The notes beneath the pieces are model-generated. The model was not told where the DNA came from. It saw nothing but the letters and a program-made list of their open reading frames with translations, and did no database searches. Position numbers and translations under genes: made by a program. Positions 1-5,774 of a stretch of 7,554 nucleotides of DNA are shown piece after piece. Within the stretch, counting starts at the first letter, position 1. Every line of letters begins with the position of its first letter. The stretch comes from an uncultured Pseudomonadota bacterium (GTDB lineage Bacteria; SAR324; NAC60-12): positions 1 through 7,554 of the forward strand of contig CAJXDX010000082.1 of the NCBI GenBank assembly GCA_913052275.1, read 5' to 3'.

Positions 1-683
1 CCTTCAAATTTGTTGCGACCAAGTTCCAGAACATAAACGTAATCTGCTATTTTGAGAGCCTGCCGAATTTCCTGATCGACTATTAAAATACTTAGATTTT
101 CTTGAGTTGTTAGCATCGTAAGCATTTCGTAGACTTCTTCAGCTAACATTTTAGAAAGACCTGCTGTTGGTTCATCTATCAGTAGAACTTTCGGTTCCAC
201 CATCAAGGTTCTGCTGATCTCAACCATACGTTGTTGTCCACCTGAAAGCTCACCTGTAATTTGCTTTCGTTTTTCTTTTAGTACGGGAAATCTTTCATAA
301 TTTGCTTCAATCTTCTCTTTAACCTGCTTCTTGTCATTACGAAATGTCCACCCCCCCAGCTCAAGATTTTCTTCAACTGTCATATCCTTAAACACTCCGG
401 GTTGCTGCGGAATGTAAGCCATACCTTTCAGTATAAGTTTATGTGCCGGAACATGCAGCACACTTGAACCCTCAAGCAATATGTCTCCTGCATTAGGTTT
501 TAGAAAACCAAAAATAGCTTTCAGGGCTGTTGATTTACCTACGCCGTTTGCACCCAGGATAGTAGTGATTTGATTGTAACGCACCTTGATATTGATATCC
601 TGGATGATATTCAAATCCTTGTAATATCCTGCATAAAGATTCTTAATTTCCAAAACAGGACGTGCCTCAGTATTCTCCGACAT
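1..683 (-). CDS. livF: LivF-type ABC transporter ATPase, HAAT family (3' end cut by window edge)
   Basis: One of two ATP-hydrolysing subunits that drive the Liv-type importer from the cytoplasmic face. I translated it from the ATG at 683; 227 codons are present and the frame runs open off the left edge, so only a short C-terminal part is missing compared with the usual size of about 235-240 residues. Visible motifs are Walker A GANGVGKST (44-52), the Q-loop at IPQQPG (91-96), the ABC signature LSGGQQ (146-151) and Walker B VLLIDEP (166-172). The H-loop position reads IVDQE (201-205), with Gln instead of His, as is common in LivF proteins (VEQN in E. coli). The start lies 2 bases after the livG stop (TAATTATG) with no clear Shine-Dalgarno, so translation is probably coupled to livG. 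The signature sequence and last place in the operon favour LivF over LivG. Confidence 0.93.
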   Translation of the reverse strand, partial: MSENTEARPVLEIKNLYAGYYKDLNIIQDINIKVRYNQITTILGANGVGKSTALKAIFGFLKPNAGDILLEGSSVLHVPAHKLILKGMAYIPQQPGVFKDMTVEENLELGGWTFRNDKKQVKEKIEANYERFPVLKEKRKQITGELSGGQQRMVEISRTLMVEPKVLLIDEPTAGLSKMLAEEVYEMLTMLTTQENLSILIVDQEIRQALKIADYVYVLELGRNKFE

Positions 684-685
684 AA

Positions 686-1453
686 TTATGCTGAATTTTG
701 TTTCTCATTATTAGTGGTGTCAGAATTTTCATCATCATCTTTTCCTAAATATGCATCAACTACAACCGGATCATTCTTTACATCTTCCGGTGCACCATCA
801 GCAATTAAGTCTCCATAGTTCAAAACCAGAAGTCTTTTACACAGTGAAAAAATGGAGTCCATCTGGTGACTGATGAGAACAATTGCTTTGCCTTCTTCAT
901 TCACTTTACGTATGTATTCGTAAATGATTTCCATCAGTGTCGGGTGAACTCCGGCAAATGGTTCATCTAATATGATGATGTCCGGGTCAAGCATCAAGAG
1001 TCTCCCCAATTCCAACAGCTTTTGCTGCCCCCCGGATAATGCCTGGGCATATTCATTACGCAAGTGCCTCATAGTTAGAAAATCAAGAACTTCCAAAGCT
1101 TTGTTCGTCACCTCTGTTTTGTCTGCAGCCACATGTTTTGCAAGGGCTGGAACATACAGGTTTTCCAAAACCGTCATCCTCCTGAAAGAACGAGTAACCT
1201 GAAAAGTTCTCCCCAAACCGACTTTAGCAACCTCGAAGGGAGGCAATTGATCTATTCGTTGACCGTTTAAATAAACGGTCCCACTGTTGGGTTTGATTGC
1301 CCCATCAAGGATGTTAGTTAAAGTGGTTTTCCCTGCACCATTTGGTCCTATCAGACCTATCAATTCGGCTCCTTTTATGCCGAAGGAAACATCTTTGAGT
1401 ACATGCAATCCTCCAAATCGTTTGTTCAGATTTTTGACCTCAAGTTCTATCAT
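686..1453 (-). CDS. livG: LivG-type ABC transporter ATPase, HAAT family
   Basis: Second cytoplasmic ATPase of the importer, expected to pair with LivF as a heterodimer under the two permeases. It has 255 residues, normal for the family. Motifs: Walker A GPNGAGKTT (36-44), Q-loop in GRTFQ (81-85), signature LSGGQQ (139-144), Walker B IIILDEP (159-165) and H-loop LISHQ with His196. The stretch GRTFQVTRSFRRMTVLENL is typical of LivG. The ATG overlaps the livM stop as ATGA, and an AAGGA lies 8 bases upstream inside the end of livM, which supports this start. After AYLGK, where LivG proteins usually end (Y-LG motif), there is an extra polar tail of about 17 residues rich in Asp, Asn and Glu. The catalytic set is complete, so it should be an active ATPase. 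Which solute it serves cannot be read from this subunit. Confidence 0.95.
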   Translation of the reverse strand: MIELEVKNLNKRFGGLHVLKDVSFGIKGAELIGLIGPNGAGKTTLTNILDGAIKPNSGTVYLNGQRIDQLPPFEVAKVGLGRTFQVTRSFRRMTVLENLYVPALAKHVAADKTEVTNKALEVLDFLTMRHLRNEYAQALSGGQQKLLELGRLLMLDPDIIILDEPFAGVHPTLMEIIYEYIRKVNEEGKAIVLISHQMDSIFSLCKRLLVLNYGDLIADGAPEDVKNDPVVVDAYLGKDDDENSDTTNNEKQNSA

Positions 1454-2676
1454 CCTGTTATTCCTTCTTCTTCTACATCTTCTGTTTTTGGATCCATTCT
1501 TTTCTCCACAGTTTCTGAGGCAACGTGCGCACGAGTGAAAAACTCAATTATTGGTGTGATCAATCCGTTTCTATAAAAACGCAATGTAATCATTAGAAGA
1601 GCTCCGAAAAATACTAGTCTCCAGAGAGTCATATCCACTTCTACACCACCGATTACAAAACTCTCCCTCAACAATTCAAGCAGGAATTGAATGATAATTG
1701 CCCCAATAGCCGCTGCAGCAAAATTTTCTAATCCTCCAATCACGGCCATAGCCACAACCAGACTCATTTGCAGAATCATCAGGTTATTTGGAGTGATTAT
1801 TCCAACATAATGTGCCTGTACCGCACCAGCCAAGGCTGCCATCGTAGAAGTAATCACAAAGACCATTATTTTGAATCGAACAGTGTTTACCCCCAGTGCT
1901 GCTGCTGCATCTTCGTCCTCACGAAGTGCACGAACAAAAAGACCAAACCTAGACTTAGCTAACCAGGCCAAAACAGCCATACAGGCCAGCAGCAAAAAAA
2001 ACATTACATAATAAGGAGGAATTTTATCTGTCTTACTGAATTCATGGCCGAATACTGTTATTCCGTTTTCAAAGAGGTAAGGCAATTCAATACCGGCTTG
2101 TCCTCGGGTAATTTTAATTTCTGCACTGATGGTGGCCCGTAAAATCTCTGAAAACCCAAGTGTAAAAAGCGCGAGATATGCCGCCCTTAACCTTAAAACA
2201 AGCATTCCGATCAACAAACCAAAGATACCTCCAAGCATTGATCCCAGAAGAATTCCAATCCAAATAGGCATTGGCGTGATCTGGACACTCCCATCCCAAA
2301 TTGCCAGCGCTTTTGTCAAGCAATCCTGATCAAGGGTACTTGAAGTTACACCGATTGCATCCTTGATGATAAAATACTGATCGCCAATTTCAAACTCAGT
2401 ACATAAATTTGTAGGTACAGGAGAAAGATAGAAATAGTGGCTGAACAGGGCTGTGCCATATGCTCCAAGTCCCATAAAAGCCATGTGGCCAAAAGAAAAC
2501 TGCCCTGCATAACCAGACAGCATGGACCAGCTGGAAGCCAAAATGGCATAAAAGAATCCTGTGATTAAAACATGCATGATGTAATCATAATCCCGCCTTC
2601 CGTATAAGAAGGGGAATGTCATGAAAAAAACAATGATCAGAATACTGATAAGCCAAAGAGTCTGCTGTCGATTCAT
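1450..2676 (-). CDS. livM: LivM-type branched-chain amino acid ABC permease
   Basis: Integral inner-membrane permease, partner of the LivH-type subunit in forming the translocation path. It has 408 residues and many hydrophobic spans, starting at about 7-24 and 33-55. The family's core motif is present as SGYAGQFSFGHMAFMGLGAYGTA (54-76 region), followed later by YLALFTLGFSEILR (167-180). The ATPase-contacting loop is ALREDEDAAAALGVN (250-264). The C-terminal 30 residues are polar and acidic. A loop of about 55 residues (roughly 82-137), predicted periplasmic, separates the GHMAF helix region from the next span; it carries Cys92 and Cys119. The gene starts at the ATG overlapping the livH stop (ATGA), with GGGA 5 bases upstream. 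Its stop overlaps livG in the same way, so translation of the three genes is likely coupled. Length and motifs make LivM secure; the transported substrate is inferred only. Confidence 0.94.
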   Translation of the reverse strand: MNRQQTLWLISILIIVFFMTFPFLYGRRDYDYIMHVLITGFFYAILASSWSMLSGYAGQFSFGHMAFMGLGAYGTALFSHYFYLSPVPTNLCTEFEIGDQYFIIKDAIGVTSSTLDQDCLTKALAIWDGSVQITPMPIWIGILLGSMLGGIFGLLIGMLVLRLRAAYLALFTLGFSEILRATISAEIKITRGQAGIELPYLFENGITVFGHEFSKTDKIPPYYVMFFLLLACMAVLAWLAKSRFGLFVRALREDEDAAAALGVNTVRFKIMVFVITSTMAALAGAVQAHYVGIITPNNLMILQMSLVVAMAVIGGLENFAAAAIGAIIIQFLLELLRESFVIGGVEVDMTLWRLVFFGALLMITLRFYRNGLITPIIEFFTRAHVASETVEKRMDPKTEDVEEEGITG

Positions 2677-3941
2677 AATTTCCCGTGTGTTCCACTTGCG
2701 AACCTACGCCCCAGCAAACCAGTGGGTCTCAGCAAAAGCGTGAGCGTGAGCACAATCATACCGTAAGCCGGTATGTAGGAAGAAGCTTTTTGAGGATCCG
2801 GAACACAGCCGGTTCCTGCCGCCTCTACCAGTCCAATGATTATTCCTCCAATGAACGCTCCCGGAAGAGATCCCAGCCCGCCTAAAACAACTATTACGAA
2901 TGAACGCATCGCTGGAATCATGCCTACCTGGGGAAGCCATGAAAAAGCTTGAACCAAAGTTGCTCCGGACAGAGCTGCAATCATTCCACCCATTGCAAAG
3001 GCCAACATGTTCATGTGATGAGGATTGATGCCTGCTATGGTCGCTGCATCTCTATCCTGACTCACTGCACGCAAGGCTTTACCTGTCCATGTTCTATAGA
3101 GGAAATACAAAAGGCCTAATAAGACCATGATTGAAATCACTGATGCAACAAAACGTGGATTGGATATAGAAATGGTATCGAACAACTCCATATTTCCACG
3201 ACTTGTTTTGATCAGCCAAGGATCTGCTTTGTCAGGCAGTCTAATTCTAGGGAAATCGAAGAATCGTTTAGCTTTAACAGGATTAGCTCCTCCAACAGCC
3301 TGAACAAAATATTGCAGAGTAAAGGCAAGTCCAAACGTAATAAGAATACCGTATTCCACTGGGCGGTCAATCCTACCATCATAGAGGGGAGTCAGGAATA
3401 ACCTTTCAAAAACTGCCCCTAGCATGAATGTAAGCAGGCAGGCAATCAACACCCCAATTACAGGATGGAGTCCCGGGAACCATACAACTGTTGAGTAATA
3501 GACTAACATGCCCCCAATCATATAAAACTCGCCATGAGAAAAGCTGACAATGCCCAAAATTGAAAAAATCAGTGTCAGTCCAAGGGCCATCAGGCCGTAT
3601 ATAATCCCTATAATCAGGCCATTTGTAATCTGCGAGGCAACAAAAGAACCATTTGAAACGCAGTTATTCTGAGGATCAGCCAATGCGAAAGCAATCATCA
3701 TAATGCCTACAGAAACAAACGCGGGAATGAGGATCAATTTTCTGCTTATTTCAGGAGTTTTCAGCCACAAAGGCACCAAACCTACCGGTCCAAATGCCGC
3801 CCCAACCATTGATCCGACCAAGATTGAGTTGGATGTGTCAAGATCTTTACGTAAATAAACACGACGTGTAAAGATACTACCGACAACTCCCCAGAAAAGC
3901 AGCCAGAGGGTAGTCCACCAAAATATGGCAGAATATTCCAT
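2673..3941 (-). CDS. livH: LivH-type branched-chain amino acid ABC permease with extra N-terminal membrane domain
   Basis: Inner-membrane permease that pairs with LivM. From about residue 104 it is a standard LivH: NGLIIGIIYGLMALGLTLIF, then FSHGEFYMIGG (134-144), the ATPase-contacting loop RAVSQDRDAATIAGIN (291-306), VVLGGLGSLPGA (351-362) and a C-terminal LLRPTGLLG (403-411). Family members are usually near 300 residues; this one has 422 because about 100 residues precede the core. That extension has hydrophobic segments at about 7-24, 40-60 and 69-88, the middle one with a Gly-Pro kink (51-52). A predicted periplasmic loop at 220-262 is longer than usual, and Cys94 and Cys379 lie in short loops predicted to face the periplasm. 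The ATG at 3941 gives the longest frame but has no Shine-Dalgarno. Met81, with a weak TAGG before it, is an alternative start that would remove two of the extra segments. The gene overlaps livM by 4 bases. Confidence 0.93.
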   Translation of the reverse strand: MEYSAIFWWTTLWLLFWGVVGSIFTRRVYLRKDLDTSNSILVGSMVGAAFGPVGLVPLWLKTPEISRKLILIPAFVSVGIMMIAFALADPQNNCVSNGSFVASQITNGLIIGIIYGLMALGLTLIFSILGIVSFSHGEFYMIGGMLVYYSTVVWFPGLHPVIGVLIACLLTFMLGAVFERLFLTPLYDGRIDRPVEYGILITFGLAFTLQYFVQAVGGANPVKAKRFFDFPRIRLPDKADPWLIKTSRGNMELFDTISISNPRFVASVISIMVLLGLLYFLYRTWTGKALRAVSQDRDAATIAGINPHHMNMLAFAMGGMIAALSGATLVQAFSWLPQVGMIPAMRSFVIVVLGGLGSLPGAFIGGIIIGLVEAAGTGCVPDPQKASSYIPAYGMIVLTLTLLLRPTGLLGRRFASGTHGKL

Positions 3942-4003
3942 GCAGTAATTTAGATTTTAGAATGATGATTTTAATACATATGATAAATCGATCCCTACAC
4001 TAC

Positions 4004-4030
4004 AAGCTTTAACCAATCAGGCTGAAGCTT
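4004..4030. repeat. Inverted AAGCTT pair, weak hairpin upstream of livH
   Basis: AAGCTT occurs at 4004-4009 and again at 4025-4030. The hexamer is self-complementary, so the two copies can pair across a 15-base loop. It is the third stem met by minus-strand transcription after the binding-protein gene. It is short and could be chance in AT-rich sequence. Confidence 0.3.
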
Positions 4031-4031
4031 T

Positions 4032-4048
4032 GAGCACTAAAGGTGCTC
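4032..4048. repeat. Short perfect hairpin between binding-protein gene and livH
   Basis: GAGCAC (4032-4037) pairs with GTGCTC (4043-4048) across a 5-base loop. It lies three bases beyond the larger stem at 4052-4082, so on the minus-strand transcript the two would stand side by side. No T-run follows on either strand, so it is not a terminator by itself. A role in mRNA stability with its neighbour is an inference. Confidence 0.5.
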
Positions 4049-4051
4049 CTC

Positions 4052-4085
4052 AAACATTCCCACGCATTGCGCGGGAATGTTTTTT
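4052..4085. terminator. Strong intercistronic stem-loop (partial terminator or mRNA-stabilising hairpin)
   Basis: AAACATTCCC (4052-4061) pairs with GGGAATGTTT (4073-4082), and CGC (4063-4065) with GCG (4069-4071), around an ATT loop: a stem of 13 Watson-Crick pairs with one odd position (4062/4072). In minus-strand RNA that position is a G-U pair; in plus-strand RNA it is an A-C mismatch, so the stem is better in the operon's own transcript. The six-T run (4080-4085), however, follows the stem on the plus strand; the minus strand has only TTT then GAG. It begins about 28 bases after the binding-protein stop, on the livH side. A leaky terminator or 3' end protecting the upstream message, giving more binding protein than permease, fits best. 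No plus-strand gene is present to need a terminator. Confidence 0.65.
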
Positions 4086-4112
4086 ACGATTTATCAATTG
4101 AAATAAAGAGGA

Positions 4113-5354
4113 TTAATCCACATAAATTGGATCTCCTGTTTTATAAACTTCAGGATACACAATGGTCATTGTATTGGAAGGCTCACCTTCTTTCTGGTAT
4201 TGTACCATGGTGATTGCGGGGTCTGGCCATTGATGCCACCATTCTGAACCCTTACCGTCTTCACTTGGAGATTTTTTTGAACCATATGGAAAATAAATCC
4301 GCCCCAAAACTCCATCATGAGATATGTTTTCCAGAGCAGTGACAATGGCATCTCCATCAGTGGAACCAGCTTCGTTGATGGCCTGCGCAATAACTCCAAT
4401 AGAGTCATAGGCTTCTAGGGCATAACTTTCAATTCCATCCTTGCCGGTGTTGGCTTTGTAATCAGCAGCGAGTTTCAATGCACTGTCACTGTACATGGTC
4501 TCGGGAACTCCTATTCGGGCCATGAAAGCCAAATTACCATCAGGAACGTTTTCCCACCAGGCCTTGCTTTCAAGCCCAGCTTGATTCGCATGAAACATTG
4601 TATCCTGCGGGCCAAAACCGGCATCTGCAGCCTGCTGAGCATAGTTAAAACCTGCTTCTCCTGTCAGCAAAACAATAGTGTAGTCCGGCCTTTCCGCCTT
4701 GACCCTTTCCACGATGCCAGCAAAATCCTGTGTTCCAATATCAACACCGAATGTAATCGATGAGATCCCTTTTGATCCCAGTCCCTCGACACACTCTTTT
4801 GCTGCGGGGATTCCGTAGTCAGTGTTTTCTGTAACAATTGCAACGTATTTTACTCCTGGAGCCTGAGCCGCAAACTTCCATATTACTCCTGAAGCCCATG
4901 AACTTAATGGTGCAATCCTGAAAATGTACTTCTGCATGTCGCCAGTGATCGTATCATTCCAGGTTTCAGCAAACACAACCGGAATTCCTCTAGAATTTGC
5001 CACATCCTTTGAAGCAACCCCCACAGAACTATGATAACCACCGCCAACGGCAACAACACCATCTTGAGTGATCAGCTTCTGCATCATTGCTGCTGCTTTT
5101 TCGGGCAGACCTTCTGTATCTGTGATGACAACTTCGATATCACAGCCCAGAACGCCTCCTTTTGCATTTATATCACGCTCAGCAAGAAGCATGGCCTCAC
5201 GCATGGCTTCTCCTCCAGTCACCGAACCTGGTGCGGAAAGTGGAGCCAACCCACCAATTTTAATTGGACAACTAGCAGCATAAGCCTGGATTGATGCAAA
5301 AATAACCAGGATCGTAATTAAAATTCTGGGAATAATAATTTTTATTTTACCCAT
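4113..5354 (-). CDS. Periplasmic substrate-binding protein of Liv/HAAT ABC importer (Peripla_BP_6 type)
   Basis: Captures the ligand in the periplasm and delivers it to the LivHM permease encoded downstream. The 413-residue product starts with a Sec signal peptide: basic MGKIK, a hydrophobic run, and a probable cleavage after SIQAYA (about residue 26). There is no lipobox. The mature part begins CPIKIGGLAPLSAPGS, the first strand and ligand loop of this family, followed by GGEAMREAMLLAERDINAKGGVLG (47-70). Later landmarks are GGGYHSS (104-110), the hinge-side TENTDYG (175-181), LLTGEAG (229-235) and ALEAYDSIGVIAQAI (312-326). Cys29 and Cys71, at the starts of the first two strands, could form a disulfide. 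The start has AAGGAG 4 bases upstream. It is the first gene of the operon, 171 bases before livH. Family is secure; ligand could be branched-chain amino acids or another amino acid, amide or small acid. Confidence 0.92.
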   Translation of the reverse strand: MGKIKIIIPRILITILVIFASIQAYAASCPIKIGGLAPLSAPGSVTGGEAMREAMLLAERDINAKGGVLGCDIEVVITDTEGLPEKAAAMMQKLITQDGVVAVGGGYHSSVGVASKDVANSRGIPVVFAETWNDTITGDMQKYIFRIAPLSSWASGVIWKFAAQAPGVKYVAIVTENTDYGIPAAKECVEGLGSKGISSITFGVDIGTQDFAGIVERVKAERPDYTIVLLTGEAGFNYAQQAADAGFGPQDTMFHANQAGLESKAWWENVPDGNLAFMARIGVPETMYSDSALKLAADYKANTGKDGIESYALEAYDSIGVIAQAINEAGSTDGDAIVTALENISHDGVLGRIYFPYGSKKSPSEDGKGSEWWHQWPDPAITMVQYQKEGEPSNTMTIVYPEVYKTGDPIYVD

Positions 5355-5358
5355 ATTT

Positions 5359-5364
5359 CTCCTT
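5359..5364 (-). promoter_or_regulatory. Ribosome-binding site of the substrate-binding-protein gene
   Basis: Reads AAGGAG on the minus strand, 4 bases before the ATG at 5354. It is the strongest Shine-Dalgarno match in the window, whereas the livH, livF and gspE starts have none. It fixes the start so that the signal peptide is intact, and suits a binding protein made in excess over the membrane subunits. Confidence 0.8.
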
Positions 5365-5436
5365 TTGAAGGAATTTTACGGAATTAGAATCAACTTCTTT
5401 TGAATATTTATTAACTACGAAAGTGATTCCGCTAAT

Positions 5437-5450
5437 GTACCTAAAGGTAC
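5437..5450. repeat. Small hairpin in leader of transporter operon
   Basis: GTACC (5446-5450 read on the minus strand) and GGTAC pair across a 4-base loop; the perfect arms are 5437-5441 and 5446-5450. It lies directly downstream (minus direction) of the terminator-like stem at 5453-5481. Five pairs only, so it counts mainly as part of a hairpin cluster. Confidence 0.4.
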
Positions 5451-5452
5451 CC

Positions 5453-5481
5453 AAAAAGAGTTCAACAAAAAGTTCGAACTC
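5453..5481 (-). terminator. Terminator-like stem-loop ahead of the transporter operon
   Basis: On the minus strand GAGTTC (5481-5476) pairs with GAACTC (5463-5458). One bulged G (5475) is followed by three more pairs, AAC with GTT, closing a five-T loop (5471-5467). Five T residues (5457-5453) follow the stem directly. This is the layout of a modest intrinsic terminator. It stands about 290 bases after the gspE stop and about 100 bases before the binding-protein ATG. It either stops gspE read-through or, if the operon promoter lies upstream of it, sits inside the leader as an attenuator. The stem is short and not very GC-rich, so efficiency is doubtful. Confidence 0.5.
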
Positions 5482-5488
5482 AATAAAA

Positions 5489-5517
5489 CCTCTTTTGAGG
5501 AAGCTCAATTACAGCTT
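5489..5517 (-). repeat. Two small adjacent hairpins in leader of transporter operon
   Basis: In the minus direction AAGCT (5517-5513) pairs with AGCTT (5505-5501) across 7 bases, and immediately afterwards CCTC (5500-5497) pairs with GAGG (5492-5489) around an AAAA tetraloop, followed by TTTTATT. Each is weak alone. Together with the stems at 5453-5481 and 5437-5450 they make four hairpins in about 80 bases. Confidence 0.35.
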
Positions 5518-5541
5518 TTTGTCAATCGAAGCTAACATTGA

Positions 5542-5570
5542 TTTATATACTTGGCAAGCATAAATATGAA
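5542..5570 (-). promoter_or_regulatory. Candidate sigma70-type promoter for the transporter operon
   Basis: On the minus strand TTCATA (5570-5565) and TATAAA (5547-5542) are separated by 17 bases, matching the -35 and -10 consensus at 4 and 5 of 6 positions. Transcription would start near 5535, giving a leader of about 180 bases that includes all four small hairpins. In sequence this AT-rich a match of this quality can arise by chance, so it is only a candidate. Confidence 0.35.
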
Positions 5571-5735
5571 TAAGTTATAAGGAATAATAATCCCGAAAAG
5601 TTTTTTAAATGCATGAAAGAACAGTATCCAATAAAATTTAATCATTATTGCAGAGCATTTAGACTATCTTTGTATGTTTAAAATACTGATTATTCTTAAA
5701 TTTTCTTAATCATGCTTGACTGTTTTATACTTGCA

Positions 5736-5765
5736 GCAATTAGGGCTGTATTAAACTAAAATTGC
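5736..5765. repeat. Inverted repeat just downstream of gspE
   Basis: GCAATTAG (5736-5743) is repeated in inverted form as CTAAAATTGC (5756-5765), with a two-base bulge and a 12-base loop. It begins about 10 bases past the gspE stop, where a terminator would be expected, but no T-run follows on the minus strand. It may protect the 3' end of the message; chance is possible. Confidence 0.3.
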
Positions 5766-5774
5766 AGGAATACT

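Larger units (their letters stand above)
5355..5774. other. Intergenic region between gspE and the transporter operon
   Basis: This stretch of about 420 bases has no gene I can support. It is AT-rich. Reading in the minus direction from gspE it holds an inverted repeat (5736-5765), about 120 bases with nothing clear, a 23-codon Leu/Ile-containing frame without ribosome-binding site (5543-5614), a possible sigma70-type promoter (5542-5570), four small hairpins (5437-5517), and finally the ribosome-binding site of the binding-protein gene. Whatever controls the transporter operon is most likely here. No riboswitch family was recognised. Confidence 0.7.

Noticed and set aside
63..83. Missing His in the H-loop of the LivF-type ATPase (VDQE)
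   Set aside because: Considered as a sign of a dead ATPase, but LivF family members normally have Gln at this place (VEQN), so it is ordinary.
570..818. Plus-strand open frame opposite livF and livG
   Set aside because: It lies across the junction of two well-supported minus-strand ATPase genes, has a low-complexity Ser-rich product with no recognisable motif, and is a mirror-frame artefact.
1287..1538. Plus-strand open frame opposite livG and the end of livM
   Set aside because: The product (Leu/Phe-rich runs) is what the reverse complement of the livG and livM codons would give; no ribosome-binding site or domain.
5031..5294. Overlapping plus-strand frames opposite the start of the binding-protein gene
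   Set aside because: Two overlapping frames in the same place, both opposite a gene with clear family motifs and signal peptide; neither has coding features of its own.
5711..5750. Plus-strand TTGACT with downstream AT-rich box as a promoter
   Set aside because: No -10 match at proper spacing and no plus-strand gene anywhere in the window for it to serve.
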